A stretch of DNA of 64,000 bases, taken from the NCBI RefSeq assembly GCF_014145335.1, contig NZ_JACIVI010000001.1:1116001-1180000 (forward strand). The letters run 5' to 3'. Positions 13,201 through 25,284 of the stretch are shown here, one piece after another. Positions within the stretch are counted from its first letter, which is position 1; every line of letters begins with the position of its first letter. This DNA is from Aquariibacter albus. GTDB lineage: Bacteria > Pseudomonadota > Gammaproteobacteria > Burkholderiales > Burkholderiaceae_C. Position numbers and translations under genes: made by a program. The notes beneath the pieces are model-generated. The model saw only the letters and a list, made by a program, of their open reading frames with translations. It was not told where the DNA came from and ran no database searches.

Positions 13201-13572
13201 ATGAGCCGCAAGTTCACCGCCGAACACGAGTGGATCGAGCCCACCGACGCGAACACCGCCACCGTCGGCATCACCGTCCACGCGCAGGATGCGCTGGGCG
13301 ATGTCGTCTATGTCGACCTGCCCGAGGTCGGCTCGCACCATGCCCAGGGCGCCGTCGCCGGCGTGGTCGAGTCGGTCAAGGCCGCCGCCGACCTGTACAT
13401 GCCGGTCAGCGGCACCGTCACCGAGGTCAACGAGGCCCTGCGCGCCGACCCCGCCCTGGCCAACAGCGACCCGCTGGGCGCGGGCTGGTTCTTCAAGCTC
13501 AAGCTGGACGACGCCGCCCAGCTCGACGGCCTGCTGGACGCCACCGCCTACGACGCCCTGACCGCGAAGTAA
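13201..13572 (+). CDS. gcvH: Glycine cleavage system H protein
   Basis: Small lipoyl carrier (123 residues) that shuttles the aminomethyl group among the P, T and L proteins. The lipoylated lysine is Lys60 in [18 protein letters not shown], the exact family context. The start [14 protein letters not shown] is typical; longer in-frame starts (13141) have no homology. It is the second gene of the operon, 78 bases after gcvT. A GC-rich hairpin (GCCCGTC / GACGGGC) follows the stop at about 13576-13596 and may modulate the gcvH/gcvP ratio; this is only a possibility. Confidence 0.97.
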   Translation: MSRKFTAEHEWIEPTDANTATVGITVHAQDALGDVVYVDLPEVGSHHAQGAVAGVVESVKAAADLYMPVSGTVTEVNEALRADPALANSDPLGAGWFFKLKLDDAAQLDGLLDATAYDALTAK

Positions 13573-13684
13573 GCCGCCCGTCCCGGGCGACGGGCCTGCC
13601 ACCCCGTCGCCGGCGCCCCCGCGGCGCCCGCCCCCTTCTCCGAGATCTGTCGATCCCCCTCCCCGCCTTCCGCAGGAGACCGCC

Positions 13685-16588
<2,904 letters not shown>

Positions 16589-16672
16589 GGCCTCTGCCCC
16601 CCGGGGGCAGCCGGGGCGGGGCATGATCGGGGCGCGGCCGGCAGGCCGCTCCGGTCCGCCCCGCCCCGCGCC

Positions 16673-18205
16673 ATGAGCCTCTCCGTCTTCGACCTCTTCA
16701 AGATCGGCCTCGGCCCCTCCAGCTCACACACCGTGGGGCCGATGGTGGCCGCGCGGCGCTTCACCGAGCGGCTGGCGGACGCGGGCCGGCTGGACGCCAC
16801 CGCCCGCATCGTCGTCACCCTGCATGGCGCGCTGGCCCTGACCGGCCGCGGCCACGGCAGCGACGGCGCGGTGCTGCTGGGCCTGGCCGGCGAGACGCCG
16901 GAGGGCGTGGACGTGGACGGTGTGCCGGCGCGGCTGGCCGCCCTGCGGGCCGAAGGCCGCATCGGCCTGCTGGGCGGGCGGCACGCCATCGCCTTCGACG
17001 AGGCGCAGGACCTGCGCTGGGCCGGCGAGCGGCCGCTGCCCCACCATCTCAACGGCCTGCGCTTCGAGGCCTTCGCGGCCGACGGCCGCAGCCTCGCCTC
17101 GTGGGCGGCCTACTCGGTCGGCGGCGGCTTCGTCGTCGACGAGGCCGAGGCCGCGGCGCGCGATGCCGCCGCCTTCGAGGCCCCGGCACCCGGCCCCGCC
17201 CTGCCCCGCCCCTGGCGCGATGCCGCCGAACTGCTGGCCTGCTGCGCGGCCCACGGCGGCGGCATGGCCGCGCAGCAGCGCGCGAACGAGCGCGCCTGGC
17301 TGCGCCAGGGCCCCGAGGCCGCACGCTGGGCCCGCGCCGAGGACGCCGCCCTGGACGCCGAGATCGACCAGCGCCTGCTGCGGCTGTGGAACGCCATGGC
17401 GGCCTGCGTGGCCCGCGGCCTGCGACGCGAGGGCGAGCTGCCCGGCGGCTTCCGCGTGCCGCGGCGCGCGGCCAGGCTGTTCCGCGCGCTGGATCCGCAG
17501 GCTGCCGCCGCCCTGCAGGGCCGGCCCGAAGGCGAGTTCGAACCGGGGACCACCGCCCCCGCCAACCGCCCCGCCCACTGGACCCGCGCCGACGACCCGC
17601 TGCAGCTGCTGGACTGGGTCAACCTCTGGGCCCTGGCCGTCAACGAGGAGAACGCCGCCGGCGGCCGGGTGGTGACCGCGCCCACCAACGGCGCCGCCGG
17701 CATCGTGCCGGCGGTGGGCCACTACCTGGCGCGCTTCGTGCCGCATGCGGACGAGGCCGCGCGCCGCCGCGCCCTGATCGACTACCTGCTGACGGCCGGC
17801 GCGATTGGCGGGCTCTACAAGCGCAATGCCTCGATCAGCGGCGCCGAGGTGGGCTGCCAGGGCGAGGTGGGTGTGGCCTGCTCGATGGCCGCGGCCGGCC
17901 TGTGCGCCGCCCTGGGCGGCACGCCGGAGCAGGTGGAGAACGCCGCCGAGATCGGCATGGAGCACCACCTCGGCCTGACCTGCGACCCGGTCGGCGGCCT
18001 GGTGCAGATCCCCTGCATCGAGCGCAACGCCATCGCCTCCGTCAAGGCCCTGAACGCCGCCCGCATGGCCCTGCGCGGCGACGGCCGCCACCACGTCAGC
18101 CTGGACCAGGTCATCCGTACCATGCGCGAGACCGGCGCCGACATGCAGACCCGCTACAAGGAAACCTCGCTGGGCGGGTTGGCGGTGCATATCGTGGCCT
18201 GCTGA
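16673..18205 (+). CDS. sdaA: L-serine ammonia-lyase, iron-sulfur dependent
   Basis: Single-chain [4Fe-4S] L-serine deaminase (510 residues) that turns serine into pyruvate and ammonia. The N-terminal beta domain begins [22 protein letters not shown], including the SSSHT signature. The alpha domain has [14 protein letters not shown] and the cluster-binding Cys region with [15 protein letters not shown] and [12 protein letters not shown]. It is about 50 residues longer than E. coli SdaA, mainly from an inserted helical stretch around residues 180-240. It follows gcvP by 84 bases in the same direction. The gene order suggests it drains serine made from glycine-derived one-carbon units, so glycine can serve as a carbon and nitrogen source. 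Confidence 0.95.
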   Translation: MSLSVFDLFKIGLGPSSSHTVGPMVAARRFTERLADAGRLDATARIVVTLHGALALTGRGHGSDGAVLLGLAGETPEGVDVDGVPARLAALRAEGRIGLLGGRHAIAFDEAQDLRWAGERPLPHHLNGLRFEAFAADGRSLASWAAYSVGGGFVVDEAEAAARDAAAFEAPAPGPALPRPWRDAAELLACCAAHGGGMAAQQRANERAWLRQGPEAARWARAEDAALDAEIDQRLLRLWNAMAACVARGLRREGELPGGFRVPRRAARLFRALDPQAAAALQGRPEGEFEPGTTAPANRPAHWTRADDPLQLLDWVNLWALAVNEENAAGGRVVTAPTNGAAGIVPAVGHYLARFVPHADEAARRRALIDYLLTAGAIGGLYKRNASISGAEVGCQGEVGVACSMAAAGLCAALGGTPEQVENAAEIGMEHHLGLTCDPVGGLVQIPCIERNAIASVKALNAARMALRGDGRHHVSLDQVIRTMRETGADMQTRYKETSLGGLAVHIVAC

Positions 18206-18379
18206 GGGGCGGGCCCCCGCTGGCTACACTGCTTTGGAGGTCGCGTCCTGTCATGACGCGGCCCCGGTCGGCGATGCGGCGCCGACCCCGATGAGCCGCC
18301 CTCCGCGCCCCTGCGGCCGGCCGGGCGCCCTGCCCCCTTCGAACGATCGCGGTCCGCGCAAGCGGGGCCGCCGGCCGCC

Positions 18380-19846
18380 ATGCTCGACACCCTTGAAGCG
18401 CTTGCGCCGCGTGCGGCGGCGGTGCTGCCCTCGTCCACCGCCCACTGGTCGCTGCGCGGCGTGGTGGAGCGCTCCGAGAAGCTGGCCCTGCGCCAGGACG
18501 TGGCCGAGGCGCCGCAGCGCAGCCGCGATGCCGGCGTGATGCTCAGCGTGATCGACGGCGGCCAGGGCTTCGCGGCCACGGCCGACACCTCGGAGGCCGG
18601 CCTGGCCGCCGCCTTCCGGCGCGCCCATGCCCTGGCCCGTGCGGGGGCCGGCCGGGCGGTGTTCGACTTCGGCAGCTACACCCCGCCACGCGCGGCCGGC
18701 CGCTACGCCAGCGCGGTGCAGAAGCCCATCGCCAGCGCCAGCCTCGGCCAGAAGCTGGACTGGCTGCGCGGCTGGAGCGCCGCCGCGCAGGTCGACGCGC
18801 GGGTCGTCGACCGCGCCGCCAGCCTGTGGAGCGTGGAGACCGAGCAGCTGCAGCTCGACAGCGCCGGCACCCGCATCGCGCAGCGCTGGAGCTTCCTGAC
18901 CCCCTCGCTGAGCGTCACCGCCCATGCCGGCGGCGTGACCCAGGTGCGCACCCAGGCCGGCCAGTACAACGGCTGGTGCCAGCAGGGCGGCCTGGAGGTG
19001 CTGGACCGCGCCGGCCTGGACCATGAGGCCGCCCGCGTGGCCCGCGAGGCGGTGGAGCTGGCCCTGGCCCCGTCCTGCCCCAGCGGCACCATGGACCTGC
19101 TGCTGATGCCCGACCAGATGATGTTGCAGATCCACGAGTCCATCGGCCACCCGCTGGAGCTGGACCGGATCCTGGGCGACGAGCGCAACTTCGCCGGCAC
19201 CAGCTTCGTGACGCCGGACATGTTCGGCCACTACCGCTATGGCAGCGAGCTGCTCAACGTCAGCCACGACCCGACCCAGGCCTTCGAGTTCGCCAGCTTC
19301 GGCCACGACGACGAAGGCAGCCCCGCGACGCGGGAGATGATCATCGAGGCCGGCCTCCTCAAACGCCCGCTCGGCGGCCACCTCAGCCAGGCCCGCGCGC
19401 GTGCCGCCGGCCTGCCGCTGGACGGCGTGGCCACGGCCCGCGCCTGCAGCTGGAACCGCGCGCCCATCGACCGCATGAGCAACCTCAACGTGGAGCCCGG
19501 CAGCAGCACGCTGGACGAGATGATTGCCGCCACCGAGCACGGCGTGCTGATGCGCACCAACTGCTCGTGGAGCATCGACGACTCGCGCAACAAGTTCCAG
19601 TTCGGCTGCGAGCACGGCCAGGTGATCCGCCACGGCCGACTGGCCGAGGTGGTGCGCACGCCCAACTACCGCGGCATCAGCGCGACCTTCTGGCGCTCGC
19701 TGGCGATGGTGGGCGATGCCAGCACCTTCGAGGTGATGGGCACGCCCTACTGCGGCAAGGGCGAGCCGGCCCAGGTGATCCGCGTCGGCCACGCCGCGCC
19801 GGCCTGCCTGTTCCGCGGTGTCGACGTGTTCGGGGCCGCCCGATGA
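18380..19846 (+). CDS. TldD-type metallopeptidase subunit
   Basis: A 488-residue protein of the TldD/PmbA family. The HExxxH zinc motif is present as HESIGH (about residues 252-257), so this is the catalytic TldD-like partner of a TldD/TldE heterodimer. The C-terminal third has the conserved RMSNLNVEPGSSTLDEMIA and a terminal MGTPYCGKGEP segment. It is divergent from canonical E. coli TldD and may be a paralogue, with the standard tldD elsewhere. The next gene overlaps its stop by four bases. Family members trim unstructured peptides, such as microcin B17 leader and CcdA; the substrate here is unknown. A TACACT at 18225-18230 is a possible -10 element. Confidence 0.85.
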   Translation: MLDTLEALAPRAAAVLPSSTAHWSLRGVVERSEKLALRQDVAEAPQRSRDAGVMLSVIDGGQGFAATADTSEAGLAAAFRRAHALARAGAGRAVFDFGSYTPPRAAGRYASAVQKPIASASLGQKLDWLRGWSAAAQVDARVVDRAASLWSVETEQLQLDSAGTRIAQRWSFLTPSLSVTAHAGGVTQVRTQAGQYNGWCQQGGLEVLDRAGLDHEAARVAREAVELALAPSCPSGTMDLLLMPDQMMLQIHESIGHPLELDRILGDERNFAGTSFVTPDMFGHYRYGSELLNVSHDPTQAFEFASFGHDDEGSPATREMIIEAGLLKRPLGGHLSQARARAAGLPLDGVATARACSWNRAPIDRMSNLNVEPGSSTLDEMIAATEHGVLMRTNCSWSIDDSRNKFQFGCEHGQVIRHGRLAEVVRTPNYRGISATFWRSLAMVGDASTFEVMGTPYCGKGEPAQVIRVGHAAPACLFRGVDVFGAAR

Positions 19847-21216
19847 GCGCTCCCACCCTGCCGAACCCCGCCGGCCTGATCGACGAAGCCGGCTTCCAGG
19901 CCCTGGCCGAGGGCCTGTGCGGCGCCACCCCGGCCGGCTGCGAGCGCATCGGCCTGAGCCTGGAGGCCGAGGCCAGCGACTTCCTGCGCTTCAACCGCGC
20001 CGCGCTGCGCCAGGCCACGGCCGTGGTGCAGGCCGAGGCCACCGTCAGCGTGGTGCGCGGCCAGCGCCGCGCCCAGGCCAGCACCACGCTCAGCGGCGAC
20101 TTGGACCGCGACCTGGCCCTGCTGCGCGCCGAGCGCGATGCCCTGCTCGCCGACCTGGACCATGTGCCCGAGGACCCCTGGCTGGCCCTGCCCGACCAGG
20201 TCGCGCAGAGCCGCCGCGACGACCGCGGCGCCCTGCCCACGGCCGAGGCGGTGATCGAGCAGACCACCCGCCATGCCCGGGGCCTGGACTTCGTCGGCTT
20301 CTATGCCGGCGGCCCGGTGCTGCGCGCGCAGGCCGACAGCCTGGGCTCGCGCCACTGGCACCGCAGCGAAAGCTTTCTCTACAGCTGGTGCGGCGTTCAC
20401 CACGGCGACAAGGCCGTGAAGCAGGAACTGGCCGGCACCCGCTGGCAAGAGGCCGATTTCGCCGCCCGCGTGCAGCAGACCCGCGAGCGCCTGCCCCTGC
20501 TGGCCCGCGCGCCGCGCCCGCTGCAACCCGGTCGCTACCGCGCCCTGCTCAGCCCGGCGGCCATGGTCGAGATCCTCGGCACCCTGGGCTGGATGGGCTT
20601 CGGCCTGAAGGCCCGGCGCACGGGCGTGTCGCCGCTGGGCCGGCTGGCCGCGGGCGAGCAGGCCCTGGATGCGCGCATCCACCTGAGCGAGGACTTCGCC
20701 GCCGGCATCGCCCCGGGCTTCACCGCCGAAGGCTTCACCCGCCCGACGCGGGTGCCGCTGATCGTCGCCGGCCGCGTGCCGGCCGAGGGCGGCACGCTCA
20801 ACGCCCCGCGCTCGGCCCGTGAATACGGCCTGCCGCCCAATGGCGCACGCGCCGAGGAATTTCCCGAAGCCCTGCACCTGGCGCCCGGCGAGCTGCCCGA
20901 GGCCGAAGCCCTGCAGGCCCTGGGCACCGGCCTCTACATCAGCAACCTCTGGTACCTGAACTACAGCGACCGCCAGGCCTGCCGCCTGACCGGCATGACC
21001 CGCTTCGCCAGCTTCTGGGTGGAAGACGGCCGGCTGGTGGCCCCGCTGCCGGTGATGCGCTTCGACGACGAGGTGCCGCGCCTCTTCGGCGAAGGCCTGA
21101 TCGCGCTGACCGACCGGGCCGAGCTGGTGCCGCACAACGACACCTACGGCGGCCGCATGCTGGCCTCGATCACCACGCCGGGCGCACTGGTGGAAGGCTT
21201 CCGGCTGACGCTCTGA
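19843..21216 (+). CDS. TldE/PmbA-type partner of the TldD-like peptidase
   Basis: A 457-residue TldD/PmbA-family protein without an HExxxH motif, as expected for the non-catalytic TldE subunit that closes the proteolytic chamber. Recognisable parts are the N-terminal RFNRAALRQA, the central FYAGGPVLRAQADSLGSRHW and the C-terminal region with GLYISNLWYLNYSDRQACRLTGM. The ATG overlaps the stop of the upstream gene (ATGA), indicating coupled translation and 1:1 production. No precursor peptide or RiPP gene was seen next to the pair, so a general peptide-trimming role is as likely as a dedicated maturation role. Confidence 0.82.
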   Translation: MSAPTLPNPAGLIDEAGFQALAEGLCGATPAGCERIGLSLEAEASDFLRFNRAALRQATAVVQAEATVSVVRGQRRAQASTTLSGDLDRDLALLRAERDALLADLDHVPEDPWLALPDQVAQSRRDDRGALPTAEAVIEQTTRHARGLDFVGFYAGGPVLRAQADSLGSRHWHRSESFLYSWCGVHHGDKAVKQELAGTRWQEADFAARVQQTRERLPLLARAPRPLQPGRYRALLSPAAMVEILGTLGWMGFGLKARRTGVSPLGRLAAGEQALDARIHLSEDFAAGIAPGFTAEGFTRPTRVPLIVAGRVPAEGGTLNAPRSAREYGLPPNGARAEEFPEALHLAPGELPEAEALQALGTGLYISNLWYLNYSDRQACRLTGMTRFASFWVEDGRLVAPLPVMRFDDEVPRLFGEGLIALTDRAELVPHNDTYGGRMLASITTPGALVEGFRLTL

Positions 21217-21420
21217 GCGCTCGATGGCGGGGCCGCGCTGCGGCCCGCCGGACCGGTGCCGCGGCCCGGGGCATCGTCTGAACAGACGGGCTTGGGCCGG
21301 CTTCTTTTCGGCCTTCGCTGCGGGCCTGGGGGAGAACACTTCGCGGGCGCGTGAACTGCGGCCGAGGTCGGCCTGCGGGCGTCCCACGCTGCAAGCCGGC
21401 ATCAAGGAGTCCGGTGCCGC

Positions 21421-23205
21421 ATGAAGCCGTCCACCCCGCGCCGTGGGAGCCACCGCGCCCACCTGACCCTTTTCCTCGGGGGCTTCGCCGGGCTGCTGGT
21501 GCTGGGCCTGTCGCTCTGGATGCATGTGCAACAGGCTGCGCAGGTCCGCAGCGCGGCAGGCATGGCGCTGCAGTCGGTGGCCCGTGCAGCTGCACAGGCC
21601 CTTGGCAGCGGGCTCGAGCTCAGCCTGCACGAAGCGAAGGTGCTGGCCGCCGCCGAGGATCTGTGGGCGCAGGGCCTGGACCGGCCCGAGGCTGGCGCGG
21701 CCCTGGCCCGTCACCAGTCGCTGCGCGAGGGCAAGGCCTGGATCGGGGTGGCCGATCTGCAGGGCCGGGTGCGGCAGGCCACGGGGGGCCTGCTGCTGGG
21801 GCGGGATGTCAGCGACCGGCCCTGGTTCTCGGCCGGCCTGAAGGGGGCCCACGTCGGCGATGTCCATCCGGCGCAGCTGCTGGCCTCGCTGCTGCCCGCC
21901 CCGGCGGATGGCGAGACGCTGCGCTTCGTCGATTTCGCCGCACCGATCGTCGTGAACGGACGCCCCCTGGGCGTGCTCGGCATCCACGGCAACTGGGCCT
22001 GGACCGCGAGGCTGCTCGACCAGATGCTGCCCCCCGCGGCGCGCGAGGCCGGGATCGAGCTGCTCGTCTACAACCGGCATGGCGAGCTGATCCAGAGCCC
22101 CGGAGGCCTGCGCAGCGGGGGGCGCGACAAGCAGATCAGTCCGGCCGGGCTGCAGGCGCTCAGCGGCCAGGGCCCGCAGGTCAGCCGCTGGGCGGACGGC
22201 CTGGAGCGCCTGTCGGTCGTGCTGCCGCTCAGCAACCCCGCGCTGGCCGAAACCCTGGGCTGGCAGGTGGTGGCACGGCAGGACCTGGCCCAGGCCGATG
22301 CGGCCCTGGCCGCGGGCACCCGTCAGGTGCTCACTGTCGGGCTGCTGATCAGCGCACTGGCCGCAGCGGCAATCGGGTGGATGAGCGGCCATCTGACGGA
22401 GCCGCTGCGCCAGATCGCTGCCGTCGCAAGCCGCATCGAGGCCGGTGCGCTCGCCCTCCCGATGCCGCAGTTCCCGAAGGGAAGCCGTGAGCTCGACGAA
22501 CTGGCACGCGCGCTCGACAGCATGAAGCGCCGCCTTTTCGGCCTGCATCAGGCCATGGAAGCCCAGGTGCTTGAGCGCACCCAGGCCCTGGAGCGCGCGA
22601 ACGCCGAACTGGCCCACCTCTCGCAGACCGATCCGCTGACGCAGCTGCTGAACCGTCGGGGCCTGGAGCCGCGGCTGCAGCAGGCCCTGGTCCTGACCCA
22701 CCGCCACCGGGGCGCGCTCTGCCTGCTGCTCATCGACATCGACCATTTCAAGCGGGTCAACGACCTGCACGGCCACACCGTCGGCGACCGTGTGCTGCTG
22801 GCCCTGGCCGACCAGTTGCGCAGCGGCTTCCGGGCGGCCGACATCGTTGCCCGGCTCGGCGGCGAGGAGTTCCTCGTCGTGCTGACCGACAACGGCACGC
22901 ACCGCGCCCAGCGCATCGCGCAGGCCCTGGTCGACAGCGTCGCGCAGCGCGACTTCCCGGAGGTCAAGCGGGTGACGCTGAGCATCGGCGTGGCCGGAAC
23001 GGATGCGGTCGGCTTCGACGCCGAGGCGCTGATCCATGCGGCCGATCAGGCCCTCTACGAAGCCAAGCGCGGCGGCCGCAACCGCGTGGCCTGCTTCCCG
23101 CTGCCCGCCGGCCCGGTCCGGTCCGAAGCGGGGAGCGAGGCCACCAGCGCAGGCCCGGACCCCCTTCCCGCGACTCAGGCGCTCGACCCGCGCCGGGACG
23201 CCTGA
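21421..23205 (+). CDS. Membrane-anchored diguanylate cyclase (sensor-HAMP-GGDEF)
   Basis: A 594-residue signalling protein that should make cyclic di-GMP. TM1 lies around residues 14-32. A periplasmic sensor region of about 265 residues (Cache-like) follows, with WIGVADLQGRVRQATGG and DRPWFSAGLKGAHVGDVHP. TM2 lies around 301-321, then a HAMP-like segment, a short coiled coil, and a GGDEF domain. The active site is GGEEF (about 480-484). The inhibitory I-site RxxD is present as RAAD exactly five residues upstream, so product feedback is expected. The ATG at 21421 follows an AAGGAG-type site. It is transcribed toward the tautomerase gene, and the two coding ends overlap by 31 bases. Confidence 0.92.
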   Translation: MKPSTPRRGSHRAHLTLFLGGFAGLLVLGLSLWMHVQQAAQVRSAAGMALQSVARAAAQALGSGLELSLHEAKVLAAAEDLWAQGLDRPEAGAALARHQSLREGKAWIGVADLQGRVRQATGGLLLGRDVSDRPWFSAGLKGAHVGDVHPAQLLASLLPAPADGETLRFVDFAAPIVVNGRPLGVLGIHGNWAWTARLLDQMLPPAAREAGIELLVYNRHGELIQSPGGLRSGGRDKQISPAGLQALSGQGPQVSRWADGLERLSVVLPLSNPALAETLGWQVVARQDLAQADAALAAGTRQVLTVGLLISALAAAAIGWMSGHLTEPLRQIAAVASRIEAGALALPMPQFPKGSRELDELARALDSMKRRLFGLHQAMEAQVLERTQALERANAELAHLSQTDPLTQLLNRRGLEPRLQQALVLTHRHRGALCLLLIDIDHFKRVNDLHGHTVGDRVLLALADQLRSGFRAADIVARLGGEEFLVVLTDNGTHRAQRIAQALVDSVAQRDFPEVKRVTLSIGVAGTDAVGFDAEALIHAADQALYEAKRGGRNRVACFPLPAGPVRSEAGSEATSAGPDPLPATQALDPRRDA

Positions 23206-23570
23206 GTCCGCCCCCCCCAGCCCCAGGCCGAAGCCGGAACACCGTCCACCACCGTGTAGCTGACGGGGTGCAGGTCCGGCAGCTGCGCCCTCAGGGCCTC
23301 GTGAACGGCCGCCAGATAGGCTGCGATGGCTTCCGGCGTGTTGCTGCCCTCGGTGATGCGCAGCACCAGCAGAGCGGCCGGCCGCCCGAGCTCCGTCAGC
23401 GACTGGCCGTCGACGAACCAGTGGGCCGGATCGACGAAGCGCAGTGAGACGGCCGTCAGCTCAGGCCGCTTGCCCAGCCGCTCGGCGGTGAGCGTGCGCA
23501 GCGTCGCCGCCAGGGTCCGGGCAAGAGGGGCCGAAGGCGCGGTGGCCAGCTCCAGATTCAGCATCGGCAT
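23175..23570 (-). CDS. Tautomerase superfamily protein (MIF/CHMI-like)
   Basis: A 131-residue small protein starting Met-Pro-Met. After Met removal the N-terminal Pro1 would be the catalytic base of the 4-oxalocrotonate tautomerase/MIF superfamily. The pattern of beta strand, helix (ARTLAATLRTLTAERLGK), strand (LTAVSLRFVDPAHWFV) and second helix (IAAYLAAVHEALRAQL) fits one MIF/CHMI-type double unit. The substrate is unknown. The start overlaps the preceding small ORF by 13 bases, and the 3' end overlaps the diguanylate cyclase gene. It is divergent from a LysR regulator, which may control it. Confidence 0.78.
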   Translation of the reverse strand: MPMLNLELATAPSAPLARTLAATLRTLTAERLGKRPELTAVSLRFVDPAHWFVDGQSLTELGRPAALLVLRITEGSNTPEAIAAYLAAVHEALRAQLPDLHPVSYTVVDGVPASAWGWGGRTQASRRGSSA

Positions 23571-23833
23571 GTGCGAGCCCCCGTGTCCTGAAGGCCACGC
23601 GCGGCCGACTTGCGCGCCGTCCGGGACGGTGAAGCGGCCGAGTCCGACGGCGGTCTTGCCCCGGCCAGCCACCGGCCCAGCCGCTGCAGGGCCCGGCCCA
23701 GGGCGCCGCCCAGCGCCTGGAGCTGGGCGGCCTGCCACTCGCGGCGAGCCGCCTGCGCCTGAAGCCGCAGCGTCCAGGGATCTCTCGAAGGCAGCGGCGG
23801 GCCGGCGGGCGAGAGGGGGTCGGGGTCGGGCAT
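23558..23833 (-). CDS. Small hypothetical protein upstream of the tautomerase
   Basis: Not recognised. A 91-residue frame from the ATG at 23833: a Pro-rich start (MPDPDPLSPAGPPLPSRDPW), an amphipathic Ala/Arg/Gln-rich helix (about residues 24-55), and a basic tail. Codon third positions are GC-rich as in neighbouring genes. It precedes the tautomerase and overlaps its start, which suggests one operon with coupled translation. A longer in-frame start (23947) would run into the AT-rich promoter region and is unlikely. Confidence 0.5.
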   Translation of the reverse strand: MPDPDPLSPAGPPLPSRDPWTLRLQAQAARREWQAAQLQALGGALGRALQRLGRWLAGARPPSDSAASPSRTARKSAARGLQDTGARTCRC

Positions 23834-23928
23834 GTCCAGCTCCAGCTTGATCCCCTCGGCACGAGGGGTTGGCTTGACTTTAGAAAGACAAGCAAAGCCC
23901 GGAAACCGCAGCATTCGAGCAATGGCTT

Positions 23929-23941
23929 TGCACTTTTCGCA
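23929..23941. promoter_or_regulatory. Candidate LysR-type operator (TGC-N7-GCA)
   Basis: The dyad TGC-ACTTTTC-GCA fits the T-N11-A rule for LysR-type regulators and lies in the AT-rich spacer just before the lysR start and opposite the tautomerase unit. This is the expected place for an autoregulatory and target-activating site. Confidence 0.5.
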
Positions 23942-23958
23942 AAACAATCGCGACCGTG

Positions 23959-24849
23959 ATGAACCTTCAGCTCGACGACCTGGACCTCTTTCTGCGCGTT
24001 GCCGCGCTCGGCAGCCTGTCGGCCGTCGCTCGGGAACGCAACCTGGCCGTCAGCCAGGTCAGCCGTGCCCTGAGCCGGCTGGAAGCCAGCTGCGGCCGCC
24101 AGCTGGTGCAGCGCAGCACGCATGGCCTGCGGCTGACCGACGAAGGCCATGCCCTGCGGGAGCTCGCGCCACGCATGGTCGACCTGCGCGACGAACTGCA
24201 GGCCAGCCTGGGCGAAGGCGGTGGTGTGGCCGGCTGGGTGCGCGTCAGCGCCAGCGGCGCGCTGCTGCAGGGCCTGATCGCCCCGAGCCTGCCGGAGCTG
24301 CAGGCCCGCCATCCGGCCTTGCGCCTGGACCTCTTCACCGACGACCGCCTGGCCGACCTGGTGCGAGACAACCTGGACCTCGCGATCCGCACCGGTCCAC
24401 CGGTCGGTGAGCACCTGCTCGTCCGACGCCTGGGCTGGCTGAGCCGCAGCCTGTACGCCACGCCGGCCTACCTGGCCCAGGCGGGCACGCCCGACACGCT
24501 GGACGCACTGCGTGAACACCGCCTGATCGTCAGCAACAGCGTGCCGCAGATGAACCGCTGGGCGCTGGCCGAAGGCCACGGCGAAGGCCACTTCGAAGCG
24601 GACGGCCCGCTGCGCGTCGACAGCAGTGCCGGCGCACTGGCCCTGGTGCTGGCCGGGCTGGGCGTGGCCCGCGTGCTCGATCGCGTCGCTGCGCCCTGGG
24701 TGGCCCGCGGCGCTCTGCAGCGCGTGCCGGTGGCAGCCCTCTGCGGCGTGCCGCTGGCGGTGCACGCGGTGATGCGCGCCGAACGACTGCGCCTGCCCAA
24801 GGTGCGTGCCTGCCTCGACCACTGGGCCAACCTGCTGGCAGGCGGCTGA
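23959..24849 (+). CDS. LysR-family transcriptional regulator
   Basis: A 296-residue DNA-binding regulator. The N-terminal winged helix-turn-helix is clear (DLDLFLRVAALGSLSAVARE and SQVSRALSRLEASCGRQLVQ, residues about 6-55), followed by the linker helix and a substrate-binding domain of the CrgA/DsdC-like group (LRLDLFTDDRLADLVRDNLD and IRTGPPVGEHLLVR). It lies divergent from the tautomerase pair, the usual arrangement for LysR regulators and their targets. A GTG directly in front (23956) could also start translation. The ligand is unknown. Confidence 0.9.
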   Translation: MNLQLDDLDLFLRVAALGSLSAVARERNLAVSQVSRALSRLEASCGRQLVQRSTHGLRLTDEGHALRELAPRMVDLRDELQASLGEGGGVAGWVRVSASGALLQGLIAPSLPELQARHPALRLDLFTDDRLADLVRDNLDLAIRTGPPVGEHLLVRRLGWLSRSLYATPAYLAQAGTPDTLDALREHRLIVSNSVPQMNRWALAEGHGEGHFEADGPLRVDSSAGALALVLAGLGVARVLDRVAAPWVARGALQRVPVAALCGVPLAVHAVMRAERLRLPKVRACLDHWANLLAGG

Positions 24850-25284
24850 ACTCCGCCCGCCGGCCCCGGCATCGGCCTGCCTCATTCGGCATCACCGAGA
24901 CCCAGGCCCGTGCCGGCTCAAGCACTTGGCGGCACTGCACAGAACTTGACCCCAAACTTGTCCACAGGATTCGGGGACAAGTAGGCCCCGGCACATCCCC
25001 CCTTGCTCTGCCGGCCATTCAATCTCGGGAGAATGCAAGCTCAGCGAGCGAACCGATGCGGCCACGCAGACCTTTGCTGTACTCCGACAAGATTATCCCG
25101 TCCACCCGACGGCACAACGTCGTCGTCAAGGCTCGGGAAGATCGTATGCCCGCCGCGGGCAGGCGCAACAGCCCCCGCCCGAGGTTTTTATGCGCCATAC
25201 CAGCGATGATACTCGCCGCCATCTCCAAGCGCGACTCAAAATAGGATTCGTCGTGTTACGGCAGGCAAACGACAAGCCGGTTTC
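24850..25284. other. Intergenic region at the left edge of the accessory island
   Basis: No credible gene. Base composition shifts from GC-rich to mixed here. The one structure seen is an inverted repeat CTTGTCC / GGACAAG (24957-24963 and 24975-24981), a possible lysR terminator. Short frames at 25003-25209 and 25019-25228 lack homology and codon bias and are not called. Confidence 0.6.

Noticed and set aside
19747-23037. 1096-codon minus-strand frame across tldE and the diguanylate cyclase
   Set aside because: It spans two real genes and their spacer on the opposite strand, and shows no protein-like pattern.
24957-24981. Possible DnaA box or replication origin (TTGTCCACAG within an inverted repeat)
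   Set aside because: A single box-like match with no cluster, no AT-rich unwinding region and no dnaA/rep gene; more likely a terminator hairpin.
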